Shown here: piece by piece, positions 32,397 through 39,690 of the stretch
Numbering within the stretch: the first letter of the stretch is position 1
Layout: each line of letters starts with the position of its first letter
NCBI GenBank assembly: GCA_003112755.1
Contig: BFBT01000002.1
Location: forward strand, 62,001-126,000
Reading direction: 5' to 3'
Source of the DNA: Lawsonibacter asaccharolyticus
GTDB lineage: Bacteria > Bacillota > Clostridia > Oscillospirales > Oscillospiraceae
Length of the DNA stretch: 64,000 bases
Notes under the pieces: generated by a model
Databases searched by the model: none
Told to the model about the DNA's origin: nothing
What the model saw: the letters and a program-made list of their open reading frames with translations, nothing else
Made by a program: the position numbers and the translations under genes

Positions 32397-32471
32397 TGGT
32401 GACCCGAACGGGATTTGAACCCGTGCTGCCGCCGTGAAAGGGCGGTGTCTTAACCGCTTGACTATCGGGCC
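32397..32471 (-). tRNA. tRNA-Glu(TTC)
   Basis: Acceptor GGCCCGA/TCGGGTC, anticodon loop CTTTCAC in CCGCC/GGCGG, ACCA encoded. Confidence 0.92.
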
Positions 32472-32480
32472 AGGGGGGGG

Positions 32481-32556
32481 TGGTGCGCCTGCGGAGGCTC
32501 GAACTCCGGACCCTCGCATTAAAAGTGCGATGCTCTGCCGACTGAGCTACAAGCGC
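32481..32556 (-). tRNA. tRNA-Lys(TTT)
   Basis: Acceptor GCGCTTG/CAGGCGC, anticodon loop CTTTTAA in TCGCA/TGCGA, ACCA encoded. Confidence 0.92.
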
Positions 32557-32864
32557 ATATTGTTTGCAAGAAAGCCGGTGTGCTGCTACGCCAAAGATAT
32601 ATCGGTCTTTTAGGTTCTGCTCCGCCCTTGCAGCCCTCTCCGTACTCGGTTCCATAGCTTCACCACCTACGACTTATTCAGCAGACTTATCGTCGTTATG
32701 GTCTTTGACTGACCGATGTCCCGGCACCATTTTCTCAGAAGCAGGCGATCCTGCTACCAATGCAGAGGATGAATGGCAAAACCTTCTGCGACCACATGCG
32801 GCACATCACACACTCCTTAGATGATGGCTGCTTCTAAGCCTACATTCCGGCTTTCATGCAAACT
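32557..32864. other. 308-base spacer within the tRNA array, no gene seen
   Basis: Breaks a run of tightly spaced tRNAs. No tRNA fold and no ORF with a ribosome binding site were found; some short complementary stretches (GGCTGCTTCTAAGCC) suggest structure. Function unknown. Confidence 0.4.
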
Positions 32865-32952
32865 TGGTGGGCCAGGTTGGACTTGAACCAACAGCGTATC
32901 TTGCGTCACCGATTTACAGTCGGCTTCCTTCACCCAATTTGGATACTGACCC
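32865..32952 (-). tRNA. tRNA-Tyr(GTA)
   Basis: Class II, loop CTGTAAA in CCGA/TCGG, variable arm about 17 bases, ACCA encoded. Confidence 0.9.
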
Positions 32953-32955
32953 ATA

Positions 32956-33032
32956 TGGAGGGCCCTGTGGGACTCGAACCCACGACCTTGCGGTTAACAG
33001 CCGCATGCTCTAACCTACTGAGCTAAAGACCC
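32956..33032 (-). tRNA. tRNA-Asn(GTT)
   Basis: Loop CTGTTAA in TGCGG/CCGCA, T arm GTGGG TTCGAGT CCCAC, CCA encoded. Discriminator T instead of the usual G. Confidence 0.9.
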
Positions 33033-33147
33033 GTATGTACCGTCTTCCTGCGGTAAATGTAATTTGCTGAGCTTACCCAACTTCCATTCCTAAAACCTCC
33101 AACCCTTTGTGTGCCAATGGATTGCTAACTTGCTGGTAACTTGCAAA

Positions 33148-33234
33148 TGGTGCGGGTGAAGGGGATCGAACCCTCATGGTGTTTCCACCAGCGGATTTTA
33201 AGACCGCTGTGTCTGCCTGTTCCACCACACCCGC
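33148..33234 (-). tRNA. tRNA-Leu(TAA)
   Basis: Class II; acceptor GCGGGTG/CACCCGC, loop CTTAAAA, variable arm GGTGG/CCACC type, ACCA encoded. T-T mismatch at the base of the anticodon loop. Confidence 0.88.
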
Positions 33235-33243
33235 GTAGGAGAT

Positions 33244-33320
33244 TGGTCCGAGTAGTGGGACTCGAACCCACAACCTCATGGTCCCAAACCATGCGCGCTA
33301 ACCAATTGCGCTACACCCGG
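33244..33320 (-). tRNA. tRNA-Pro(TGG)
   Basis: Acceptor CCGGGTG/TACTCGG, loop TTTGGGA in CATGG/CCATG, ACCA encoded. Confidence 0.9.
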
Positions 33321-33383
33321 ATATGTGCCCCGTTCCCGGAGCAATTTTAGCAACTTTCCAATTTGCCGGCCATTTGCCGACGG

Positions 33384-33575
33384 TGGTGCGGTTGATGGGA
33401 CTCGAACCCACTCTCGTTGCCTGAGCATAGCATCCAGGATGACCCGCTTCCCTACGCATTTCAGCAGCCGGATCTTCCCCGACTTAGGCTTTGCTTGCCG
33501 TTCGGTGCTTCTGGAACCTGTGCCTGCGACCGGTAGCCGTTTTACCGCGCTCTTTCCATCATGAGCTACAACCGC
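33384..33575 (-). tRNA. 192-base tRNA-like gene with ~115-base insertion
   Basis: 5' part: acceptor GCGGTTG, TA, D arm GCTC..GAGC, and stem CGGTA/TACCG with a 7-base loop AAACGGC. 3' part: T arm GTGGG TTCGAGT CCCAT, perfect acceptor partner CAACCGC, ACCA. About 115 extra bases lie between anticodon-like arm and T arm. The loop reads ACG at 34-36 (Arg) but has A33. Intron, giant variable arm, or dead tRNA cannot be separated by eye. Flanked by normal tRNAs. Confidence 0.5.
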
Positions 33576-33578
33576 ATA

Positions 33579-33664
33579 TGGCGCAGCAGAGAGGACTTGA
33601 ACCTCCAATCCTTTGCAGGATACCCGCGTTCCAGGCGGGCCGACTACCATTATCGCACTGCTGC
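33579..33664 (-). tRNA. tRNA-Ser(GGA)
   Basis: Class II, acceptor GCAGCAG/CTGCTGC, loop CTGGAAC in CCCGC/GCGGG, variable arm ATCCT/AGGAT, GCCA encoded. Confidence 0.92.
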
Positions 33665-33666
33665 AT

Positions 33667-33742
33667 TGGCAGCGGCAGCTGGGTTCGAACCAACAACCCC
33701 CTGGGTCAGAACCAGGTACTCTTCCAATTGAGCTATGCCGCT
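33667..33742 (-). tRNA. tRNA-Gln(CTG)
   Basis: Acceptor AGCGGCA/TGCCGCT, loop TTCTGAC in CCTGG/CCAGG, GCCA encoded. Confidence 0.9.
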
Positions 33743-33823
33743 ATATGGGCCCAGGCAGAGCAAGGAAGCCCTGCCCGGGCAAATAGGGGAAAAGAGGAGA
33801 ACAACATGGCCCGCTTTCGCGGG

Positions 33824-33909
33824 TGGCGACAGCGGAGGGCGTCGAACCCCCAAGCCCGAAGACCACCGGTGTTCAGGACCGGCTGGCATAGCCACTTGCC
33901 ATCGCTGCC
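33824..33909 (-). tRNA. tRNA-Ser(TGA) with C at position 33
   Basis: Class II, acceptor GGCAGCG/CGCTGTC, stem CCGGT/ACCGG, loop CCTGAAC: anticodon TGA but C33 in place of U33. GCCA encoded. First tRNA after the array promoter. Confidence 0.85.
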
Positions 33910-33947
33910 ATATTGGAAATCGTGGACCCCATGTGCCCTACTCTATT

Positions 33948-33982
33948 TATATTATATGCACTTCCTCCAATTTATATTTTCG
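33948..33982 (-). promoter_or_regulatory. Promoter of the main tRNA array
   Basis: Minus strand GAAAATATAAA, 17-base spacing, AAGTGCATATAATATAAA. Confidence 0.7.
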
Positions 33983-33995
33983 GGAGCAAGCAAGG

Positions 33996-34271
33996 GTCTT
34001 TTTAACGAAGAAAAGCTGATGGGGCAGTTTTCTTTTCCGGGATCTCTCGCCCGGTCCGGCTCCGTTCCGGAGCCTATGCTGGGTCCGTGCGACCTGCTCG
34101 CGACCTTCTTCGAAAGTCATGTGGTTTCCCGCGGCGGCAGAGATAGTCGGCTGTAGTACAAAACAACGAAATCCCATGGACCCCACATCGGTTCCCGAGA
34201 GGGAACCGGCTATAGCGAGTGCTTACGGCAGCCAAACAAAACCCAGGCCACTTTTCTTCGTTAGAAAAGAA
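33996..34271. repeat. Inverted-repeat element (both arms) with nested palindrome
   Basis: GTCTTTTTAACGAAGAAAAG left, CTTTTCTTCGTTAGAAAAGA right. A copy of the short palindrome (GACCTTCTTCGAAAGTCATG, 34102-34121) sits inside. Confidence 0.88.
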
Positions 34272-34312
34272 TCATCAGTCCTATCCCGGCACAACAGAGC
34301 AAAGAGCATATC

Positions 34313-34406
34313 TGGCGAAGGGAGGGGGACTCGAACCCCCAAGCCCGGTTCTCCCGGACAACCCGATTAGCAGTCGGGCGCCTTACCAAGTTCGGCGCAT
34401 CCCTCC
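34313..34406 (-). tRNA. tRNA-Ser(GCT)
   Basis: Class II, acceptor GGAGGGA/GAAGGGA complement with one wobble, loop CTGCTAA in CCCGA/TCGGG, long variable arm GTCCGGGAGAACCGGGC, GCCA encoded. Confidence 0.92.
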
Positions 34407-34475
34407 ATGATTACAGAAAGTATAGTTCTCCAAGCCCCTTGGGGTTCCCCTCAACGCGCCAACCATCAGAAAGCA

Positions 34476-34517
34476 TAGAAAAAAGCCAGCCTACGCGTCT
34501 GCGCAGACTGGCTTCAA
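34476..34517 (-). terminator. Terminator of the small 34545 gene
   Basis: Minus strand: GAAGCCAGTCTGCGCAGACG then GGCTGGCTTTTTT. Confidence 0.7.
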
Positions 34518-34544
34518 ACATATATGCCAAAAGGACTATAGGCG

Positions 34545-34670
34545 TTATAATCCGCCCATTCTCGGCCTGTTTGTTACCAAATCCACGCACGACAAACGCT
34601 CAGAACTATTAAACCAATAGCTCTGAGAATACTGTTCATTATGCAATTTGGCAATCATAACTCGCAGCAT
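34545..34670 (-). CDS. Short 41-residue protein with its own canonical promoter
   Basis: Too short for routine calling but well supported: ATG 34670 follows GAAAGGAG, a near-consensus promoter lies just upstream and a terminator follows. The sequence (MLRVMIAKLHNEQYSQSYWF, then a polar tail ending in RMGGL) has no recognised family, signal peptide or membrane span. AT-rich compared with the neighbours. A small regulatory or anti-host protein is possible, but nothing in the sequence shows it. Confidence 0.5.
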   Translation of the reverse strand: MLRVMIAKLHNEQYSQSYWFNSSERLSCVDLVTNRPRMGGL

Positions 34671-34695
34671 GACAGGCCGCTCCTTTCTTCTAATT

Positions 34696-34732
34696 TATTC
34701 TCATTATACAGGGTGTTATGGAAAAAGTCAAG
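34696..34732 (-). promoter_or_regulatory. Sigma-70 type promoter of the 34545 gene
   Basis: Minus strand TTGACT, 17 bases, TATAAT. This is the only textbook -35 element noticed in the window, in contrast with the shared AAAATAT/TGCATATAAT type. Confidence 0.65.
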
Positions 34733-34751
34733 GTCTTTTCGAAAATTTCCG

Positions 34752-34792
34752 CAAAAAAATCAGAGCCTGCCAAAATGGCGGACTCTGATGCG
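34752..34792 (-). terminator. Terminator of the minus-strand GWRPVLEP array
   Basis: Minus strand ATCAGAGTCCGCCA and TGGCAGGCTCTGAT hairpin followed by TTTTTTGCGG. Confidence 0.75.
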
Positions 34793-34804
34793 GGGCTGCG
34801 GCCC

Positions 34805-35374
34805 TCAGCCGGTGCCGTATAGGCAGGCGTTCAGGATCGCAGACTTGTCCACGAATATTTGGTCTCCTTCGATGCGCCGGTACTGCTCCGGCGTCCGCTC
34901 CAGCATATCTGTCTTCCAGCAAATGAGGTCGTACTCGTTGCTGTCTTCGATATATACGGTGATGCGGCCGCTGGGGAGCAGCAGGTCGGCCTTGCGGAGA
35001 CTGTGGATGCCGGAGAGGTCCGGGCACTTGGGTTCCAGCACCAGCTGCAAATGCCGTTTTTCCACGGGAGAGGCGCTGGCCAATTCGCCATTGTTGCCAA
35101 CGCTGCCAAGACCGTTGCTGAAGATCCAGACGCCTGCTGTCAGACTCGGCAGCAGTTCTTCATCATCCGGTACATTTGGAATTCGGGCCAGGAACTGCAT
35201 GCCGTTGGCCTGGATCGGGATCCCTCCGATGATATGGAAGCTCTGGGCTTGCTCCCAGGAAAACATTCCTGCAGTGCAGGACGAAACGAGCTTCTGTCCA
35301 AAAACCCGCCAATATGCGATTTTCTCAACACCCGACGGTAGCCCAAAGATGTTGCTGAGATGGATCGATGTCAT
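34805..35374 (-). CDS. GWRPVLEP/Sm-like family protein 8 (diverged)
   Basis: 189 residues, ATG 35374. Last gene of a four-member minus-strand array. It keeps the N-terminal beta pattern (AYWRVFGQKLVSS, FSWEQA, IPIQANGMQFLARIP), a degenerate signature LQLVLEP in place of GWRPVLEP, and the C-terminal module ADLLLPSGRITVYIEDSN, YDLIC, IFVDKSAILN. It lacks the first strand and the HW motif, so it is shortened at both places. Its start is 4 bases from the stop of the preceding gene. Confidence 0.65.
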   Translation of the reverse strand: MTSIHLSNIFGLPSGVEKIAYWRVFGQKLVSSCTAGMFSWEQAQSFHIIGGIPIQANGMQFLARIPNVPDDEELLPSLTAGVWIFSNGLGSVGNNGELASASPVEKRHLQLVLEPKCPDLSGIHSLRKADLLLPSGRITVYIEDSNEYDLICWKTDMLERTPEQYRRIEGDQIFVDKSAILNACLYGTG

Positions 35375-35377
35375 GCC

Positions 35378-35689
35378 TCAGTCCTCCTCTCTGGTCACAA
35401 TGTTCAGCACTGAGGCTCTCTCGAAGACGAGTTCCTTCATGCCCCTGCCGCTGCAGATGAGATCGTAGTCGGTGACCTCCTCCAGGATGAGCGGTCCGGA
35501 GACGCCTGTTGGCAGAAACAACTTGACCTCCTGACCGATGATGGCGCTGAGGCTGTCGGGGAGGATCGGGTCCATCACGAGGCGGCCCCAGATGTCGCGC
35601 CGGTCCACAGGCGGATCGTGCTCAGCGGTAATGTGCAGTTCATCCGCCCCATCGATATTCAAGTGCCCAAACGAAATGAATTTCGCCAT
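35378..35689 (-). CDS. Short GWRPVLEP-array member: first strands plus Sm-like module
   Basis: 103 residues, ATG 35689, with GGAGGA upstream. The first 30 residues match the family N-terminus (ISFGHLNIDGADELHITAE); then, skipping the whole central domain, it goes directly to IIGQEVKLFLPTGVSGPLIL, YDLIC and LVFERASVLNIV. This looks like an internal deletion of a full-length member. With the gene at 23600 it is the second example of the C-terminal module in a minimal protein. Confidence 0.65.
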   Translation of the reverse strand: MAKFISFGHLNIDGADELHITAEHDPPVDRRDIWGRLVMDPILPDSLSAIIGQEVKLFLPTGVSGPLILEEVTDYDLICSGRGMKELVFERASVLNIVTREED

Positions 35690-35704
35690 GATATGGATTC
35701 CTCC

Positions 35705-36322
35705 TTAACCGGGGGCGAGACTCATCACCGCCTCCCGGTCAATATAAACTTCTTCGCCTTTTCTGATCCCCCAGTCGGGGGAGATGTGCGTATCCTCCGT
35801 CATCCGGCAGACCAGGTCATAGTCGGTGATCTCGTCCAACCATCCGTGCAGGACATAGGGCTGAAAGAGGAGTTTGACCGGTTTGCCGACGAGCGGGTTT
35901 GGCGCCACCGGTACTGGTTCCATAATGAGTCGCAGCATACAGCGGACATCATATCTTGTCGCCCGACTGACCTTTGTGCTGGCCTGCGGCTTGCACATGT
36001 GCGGCCGTTTGGGATTCTTTGGGTTCAGGCACCAGAATGGATAGGAGCCCCAGTCTACTGCCTCGATGACATCTTGGTCGTCGGGCAGAACCGGGATGCG
36101 GCAGACGAATGGGAATCCATCCACCTCCACAGGGAGGCCGGTAAGGAGTTTTGGACTCTCCTCGCCGGGCCACCATGGGCAGATGATCTGGTGTGACTGC
36201 ACCAACAGGCCCTTGTACCAGGACCACAGGATGCCGGACTGCATCGGGTCCGTGTCTCCAACTGAGATCTTGGTCTCGACGCCGTCATGCCGGATGCTGC
36301 CGAATGCAAGCTGCTTTAGCAT
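35705..36322 (-). CDS. GWRPVLEP/Sm-like family protein 10
   Basis: 205 residues; ATG 36322 overlaps the end of the upstream gene by seven bases, indicating translational coupling. Motifs: LAFGSIRHDGV, ILWSWYKGLLVQSH, VEVDGFPFVCRIPVLPDD, a Trp/Pro middle (GSYPFWCLNPKNPKRP), LRLIMEPVP in place of GWRPVLEP, and the module KPVKLLFQPYVLHGWLDEI, YDLVC, VYIDREAVMSLA. The cysteine pair of the middle may be structural. Confidence 0.7.
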   Translation of the reverse strand: MLKQLAFGSIRHDGVETKISVGDTDPMQSGILWSWYKGLLVQSHQIICPWWPGEESPKLLTGLPVEVDGFPFVCRIPVLPDDQDVIEAVDWGSYPFWCLNPKNPKRPHMCKPQASTKVSRATRYDVRCMLRLIMEPVPVAPNPLVGKPVKLLFQPYVLHGWLDEITDYDLVCRMTEDTHISPDWGIRKGEEVYIDREAVMSLAPG

Positions 36323-37047
36323 GGCGACAGCACCATCCCGACAGCGATCACGGCGTCCCGGGAGACATAGAGGGTCTCTAAGTCGGCGTGCCACTGGACG
36401 AAGGTATTGGAGAGATTACCCTCGTCAGTCTGAACCCTGGAGCAGGTGATATCGTAGGTATCCACCTCATCCAGGTTGGCAGTGATGATGCAGGTGTTCC
36501 CATCATGGTCCAGGATCATCCGCACCCGCTTGCCAACCAGGTCCTTCAACTCAGGATTGATGGGGGTGAGGATGAGCCGCAGGTATTCATTGGCAGGCCC
36601 GCAGACGACGATCGGCTCCGGTTTCGGACCGGGGGTCAGCGTGAAGGATTGCTGCTCCTTGCGCTGATTGCTGTATGCCCAGTAGCTGTGCTTGGGCATT
36701 TCGAACTTACCGCACAGGGCTGTATCCTCATCGATGCATGGGATCTGGGCGTTGAACAGCAGACCGTCGATGGTCACCCGGCTGCCCAGGATGAGATCGG
36801 ACCAGGAAAGGTCGCCCCAGCGGCGCCGGGCGCAGAGGTTGCTCTGAATGAGCTTGCCATCTGCAATGTTCCAGGTTAACTGGTTAGGATCAGCCCGGTT
36901 CGAGTTCCCCAGTCGGACTTCTTGCCCATCCGCGTCAATGGACTCGTCCTTCCCGTCGATCCAGAAGGGAGCGGTAGCGATGGTGCCGAAGCGGATGCCG
37001 GCCTCAGATTCTTTGCGGCCAGCGATGATGTTGATGTTAGTCTCCAT
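36316..37047 (-). CDS. GWRPVLEP/Sm-like family protein 11
   Basis: 243 residues, ATG 37047 after GGAGGAACA; first gene of the minus-strand array. IRFGTIATAPFWIDGKD, LTWNIADGKLIQSN, LSWSDLI, VTIDGLLFNAQIPCIDED, a tyrosine/tryptophan middle, LRLILTPINPEL at the signature position and an unusually basic module KRVRMILDHDGNTCIITANL, YDITC, LYVSRDAVIAVG. The three minus-strand genes share L-x-L-I-(M/L)-x-P in place of GWRPVLEP, so the array forms a sub-family. Confidence 0.7.
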   Translation of the reverse strand: METNINIIAGRKESEAGIRFGTIATAPFWIDGKDESIDADGQEVRLGNSNRADPNQLTWNIADGKLIQSNLCARRRWGDLSWSDLILGSRVTIDGLLFNAQIPCIDEDTALCGKFEMPKHSYWAYSNQRKEQQSFTLTPGPKPEPIVVCGPANEYLRLILTPINPELKDLVGKRVRMILDHDGNTCIITANLDEVDTYDITCSRVQTDEGNLSNTFVQWHADLETLYVSRDAVIAVGMVLSPC

Positions 37048-37097
37048 ATGTATTGTTCCTCCTGTAACTGTATATGTATTTCCTAATTGGTATCTGG

Positions 37098-37132
37098 TTG
37101 TATCATATGCAAATTGCGCCAAAACTATATTG
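37098..37132 (-). promoter_or_regulatory. Promoter of the minus-strand array
   Basis: Minus strand ATAGTTTTGG followed by AATTTGCATATGATAC. Confidence 0.5.
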
Positions 37133-37284
37133 GGGCGAAACAGTTTCGCGGAGTAGTTGTTTTGTGCGGGATGGAGGGGCCAGGGGAGAGGTGGCTCCTT
37201 CGTTCTTTGGGCGGATATTCGTAGGGGTTTTTCCATTGCTGCAAACGACGAATTTTGCAAATTGTTTAGAAAAACGAGGGAGAA

Positions 37285-37318
37285 TCTGGAATAGTTTTTG
37301 AAAAGCGTACATATAACT
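37285..37318 (+). promoter_or_regulatory. Candidate promoter of the 37372 gene
   Basis: GGAATAGTTTTTG then GCGTACATATAACTGG; a weaker match to the shared motif. Confidence 0.4.
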
Positions 37319-37371
37319 GGACATCATTCCAATTTGGGGGAAATATATTCTTTTTTGGAGGTATGTACATA

Positions 37372-37707
37372 ATGGAGATTCGTAATCTCACACCCCACGC
37401 CATCCATGTGCTCGGCGAGGACAACCAGGTTGTCCTTACCCTGCCCGCCTCTGGCGTGGTTGCCCGCGCCGCCACTTCCCGTTCCTGCGTTGGCACTGTT
37501 GATGTCGACGGCGTCGCCGTCCCCGTCAACGCCACCTCTTTCGGTGATGTCACTGGGCTGCCTGACCCGCAGCCAGGTGTTGCCTTCGTTGTGTCTGCCA
37601 TCACTGCACAAGCTGTGCGGGACCGCGACGATGTATTTATCGTAGACGACTCGGTCCGGGACGCAGACGGTCGAATCATCGGCTGTCGCGCCCTTGCCCG
37701 CGTCTAG
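37372..37707 (+). CDS. Small phage-type protein with 'NLTPHA' N-terminus
   Basis: 111 residues. ATG 37372 is chosen over ATG 37363, which is too close to GGAGGT. It begins MEIRNLTPHAIHVLGEDNQV, a start common to small phage and prophage proteins of unknown function, and continues with a beta-rich pattern including LPASGVVARA and a C-terminal DSVRDADGRIIGCRALARV. Gene uses many GCC/CGC codons. No enzymatic motif. It ends in TAG and is followed by a bidirectional terminator shared with the opposite operon. Confidence 0.65.
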   Translation: MEIRNLTPHAIHVLGEDNQVVLTLPASGVVARAATSRSCVGTVDVDGVAVPVNATSFGDVTGLPDPQPGVAFVVSAITAQAVRDRDDVFIVDDSVRDADGRIIGCRALARV

Positions 37708-37719
37708 CGGCGGCGTGCC

Positions 37720-37756
37720 AAAAGACCTTCTCCAACAGGAGAAGGTCTTTCCAGTC
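37720..37756. terminator. Bidirectional terminator
   Basis: AAAGACCTTCTCC AACA GGAGAAGGTCTTT; A-run before and T-run after. A second hairpin (AGGAGCC/GGCTCCT, 37771-37803) serves the minus-strand operon. Confidence 0.85.
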
Positions 37757-37815
37757 TGTTAACAAAGAAACAGGAGCCCCGGCTACAACAGCCAAAGGCT
37801 CCTATTTTGCAGTCC

Positions 37816-38262
37816 TTAAAGACTGGAGACAAGAATGCGCAGCGCCTGGCGATATATGTCGCTCTTTTTCTTCAGTCGTTCCTTCCGCTCCTTCGGGCAC
37901 ATCTCCAGCCGGGCCGGCTCCAGGTTCATGTCCAGATCGGCCAGCTTGACCGCCACGGCGATCTTGTTGCTGCGCATCGCCCGGATGTAGTCCAAATACG
38001 GCACCCCCTTGCGATGCGTCAGCAGCCGGACGGCCTCCACGGCCTCCTTGGGCACGCCCCGATCCAACAGCTCTTTCAGGGTGATGCCGCAGTCCTCACA
38101 GACATCGTGCAGAAGGGCCGCCACAACGGCAGCTTCGATCTTCTGCTGCTCGGCTACCAAGATCGGATGCAAGATATAGGGAAAACCGGCGCTGTCCGTC
38201 TGGCCCCGGTGCGCCTCCTCGGCGATCTGCAGGGCGAGCCGCGTTGCAGGAGTATATATCAT
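37816..38262 (-). CDS. SpoT/MESH1-like HD hydrolase (candidate small alarmone hydrolase)
   Basis: A metal-dependent phosphohydrolase of the HD_4 group, to which the (p)ppGpp hydrolase half of RelA/SpoT and the single-domain MESH1/SAH enzymes belong. 148 residues; ATG 38262 with GGGAGG upstream. IAEEAHRGQTDSAGFPYILH has the HxG and the first metal histidine (H32), then ALLHDVCED (H52, D53, E56, D57), and KLADLDMN carries the later aspartate. No synthetase, TGS or ACT domain. Last gene of a three-gene operon. Removing the stringent-response alarmone would favour a replicating phage; this is inferred from family only. Confidence 0.75.
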   Translation of the reverse strand: MIYTPATRLALQIAEEAHRGQTDSAGFPYILHPILVAEQQKIEAAVVAALLHDVCEDCGITLKELLDRGVPKEAVEAVRLLTHRKGVPYLDYIRAMRSNKIAVAVKLADLDMNLEPARLEMCPKERKERLKKKSDIYRQALRILVSSL

Positions 38263-38281
38263 GTTGCTCCCTCCCCAAAAA

Positions 38282-38779
38282 TTAGTACGCGAGGTACCGC
38301 GGGTTCCGCAGCTGCACCAAGGGCAGCCGCTGTAGCTGGTACTTGGGGTCGCAGGCCGGATCCTCCGGCCACCGGTTGTAGCCATCCGGGATGACGACGC
38401 GCAGGATGGGCCGCCCATCGCAGTCGGCAAACTTGTCCAGCCGCACCTGGCAATCCTCGAAGATGCCCTCCACCAGGTCACCCGGACGGAAGACCTCGCC
38501 GGCCCGCACCCGGTAGCCCAGCTCGTTCAGCACGAACCCGATCACCGAGACCGGGTACTCCAGCACCACCTGGAATTCGTATTTGGCCCCATGCCGCTCG
38601 ATGAGCCCATGAGAATGGCAATCGCAAATATTGTTGACATAGGGGTACTCGATTTTACCGCAGCAGGCGCAGGGCACGCCGTTGCGGATCAGGTCCAGAC
38701 GCCAATCTGGATTAGTCCGGTTGATCTCGCCGGCCTTTTGATGCACCGTTGGTACAAAGTTTTTGCTGTTCTTAGACAT
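38282..38779 (-). CDS. DUF4262-like protein with zinc-type cysteines
   Basis: 165 residues, ATG 38779. The middle ICDCHSHGLIERHGAKYEFQ then a helix ending in VLNELGYRVRAGEVFRPGDL resembles DUF4262 (a 'GL..hG.PEF' core followed by a helix and 'v..G..f..G'). An upstream CACCGK pair plus CDC may bind zinc. It is followed by IFEDCQVRLDKFADCDGRPI, then a conserved-looking NRWPEDPACDP. Function of the domain is not established. The next upstream gene is a paralogue. Confidence 0.6.
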   Translation of the reverse strand: MSKNSKNFVPTVHQKAGEINRTNPDWRLDLIRNGVPCACCGKIEYPYVNNICDCHSHGLIERHGAKYEFQVVLEYPVSVIGFVLNELGYRVRAGEVFRPGDLVEGIFEDCQVRLDKFADCDGRPILRVVIPDGYNRWPEDPACDPKYQLQRLPLVQLRNPRYLAY

Positions 38780-38799
38780 GTTGCAATTCCTCCTCTAAT

Positions 38800-39318
38800 T
38801 TAATTCTCTCTATTTTTCTTTCGCCAAATATCCGGATACAGCAGCAGCGGTGTCGGCACATTCTGCAGGTTGCATCCGTAGCTACACTTCTCATCCTCCG
38901 GCCACCGGTCCTGTCCATCCTGGAAGACGACCCGCAGCACCGGCCGGAACTGAAGGTCCACATGGAGGTCCAGCCGAACAAGTGCCCCATCCGCCAGAAT
39001 ATCGTCCAACACATCGCCAGGCTCGAACTGATAGCCGGCCCGCACACGGCAGCAAAACTCAGCAAGGATGTTGGCCATATCCCGTAGGGGAGCATCGATC
39101 ACGATCTGAAACTCATACGGATGCCCGTGCTTCTCACACATACCCTCAGTGACAAGATGGGCGATCCCGGGCAGGAAGATACGCTGCCGGGTCCGGCTGT
39201 TCGGGTTCATATACACCCGGTTTGGAACATGAACGAGCTTCCAATTGGGCCGGGTCCGGCGGTCAATCATCGGAACATCCGGGGCGTTTTTCTTCTTGAT
39301 TATGATGTATCCCTCCAA
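38800..39318 (-). CDS. DUF4262-like paralogue
   Basis: 172 codons as drawn from TTG 39318; this TTG overlaps GGAGGG, so the real start may be further in, for example ATG 39270. It shares with the downstream protein LVTEGMCEKHGHPYEFQIVI, the RVRAGYQFEPGDVLDDIL segment, RPVLRVVFQDG and DRWPEDEKC. It lacks the first cysteine pair. First gene of the operon that ends with the HD hydrolase; the order paralogue-paralogue-HD suggests related roles. Confidence 0.6.
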   Translation of the reverse strand: MEGYIIIKKKNAPDVPMIDRRTRPNWKLVHVPNRVYMNPNSRTRQRIFLPGIAHLVTEGMCEKHGHPYEFQIVIDAPLRDMANILAEFCCRVRAGYQFEPGDVLDDILADGALVRLDLHVDLQFRPVLRVVFQDGQDRWPEDEKCSYGCNLQNVPTPLLLYPDIWRKKNREN

Positions 39319-39397
39319 TCTGAGGTTCTTCCAATGAGCGCCGCAAGGGGTCTCGGTTATTTATAGCCGAGAAGGTGACTTTGTGGTTGTACACTAT

Positions 39398-39433
39398 TTA
39401 TATTATATGCAAATTTGCTGCAGAATATTTTCG
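39398..39433 (-). promoter_or_regulatory. Promoter of the DUF4262/HD operon
   Basis: Minus strand GAAAATATTCT, 17-base spacing, AATTTGCATATAATATAAA. A small hairpin (TCTCGGCTATAAATAACCGAGA) follows in the leader. Confidence 0.7.
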
Positions 39434-39509
39434 CAAGTTGGCTGTAGCTGAAAACAATTTGCTCTGGACGGCGGCGGAGACAACCAATTCTGGGCTTGGA
39501 GACTGGGCA

Positions 39510-39634
39510 GTCTCACGGACCCCACATAGCTTCCTTTCGGGAACCTATAGCATAGATTCCCGAAGGGAACTGGCCCGCAGCGATACTGTTCGGCGAAGGA
39601 AAATCCCCCCGACTCTTCTCTTCGTAAAAAAGAC
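39510..39634. repeat. Inverted-repeat element, right arm
   Basis: TCTCACGGACCC to TTCGTAAAAAAGACTC; the hairpin region holds a second partial GGGAACC repeat. The inner CAATTTGCTC segment lies at 39449. No left arm. Confidence 0.75.
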
Positions 39635-39690
39635 TCAAGCCTTTCCCAGCAAATCCTGTACGCAAAACCATTAGGCGCCAAACAAAACCC

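Noticed and set aside
33384..33575. Group I intron in the long tRNA
   Set aside because: The insertion is only about 115 bases, lies after the anticodon arm rather than in its loop, and shows no recognisable P3-P7 core.
34641..35468. 275-codon plus-strand frame
   Set aside because: Antisense to a member of the GWRPVLEP/Sm-like array and to its terminator.
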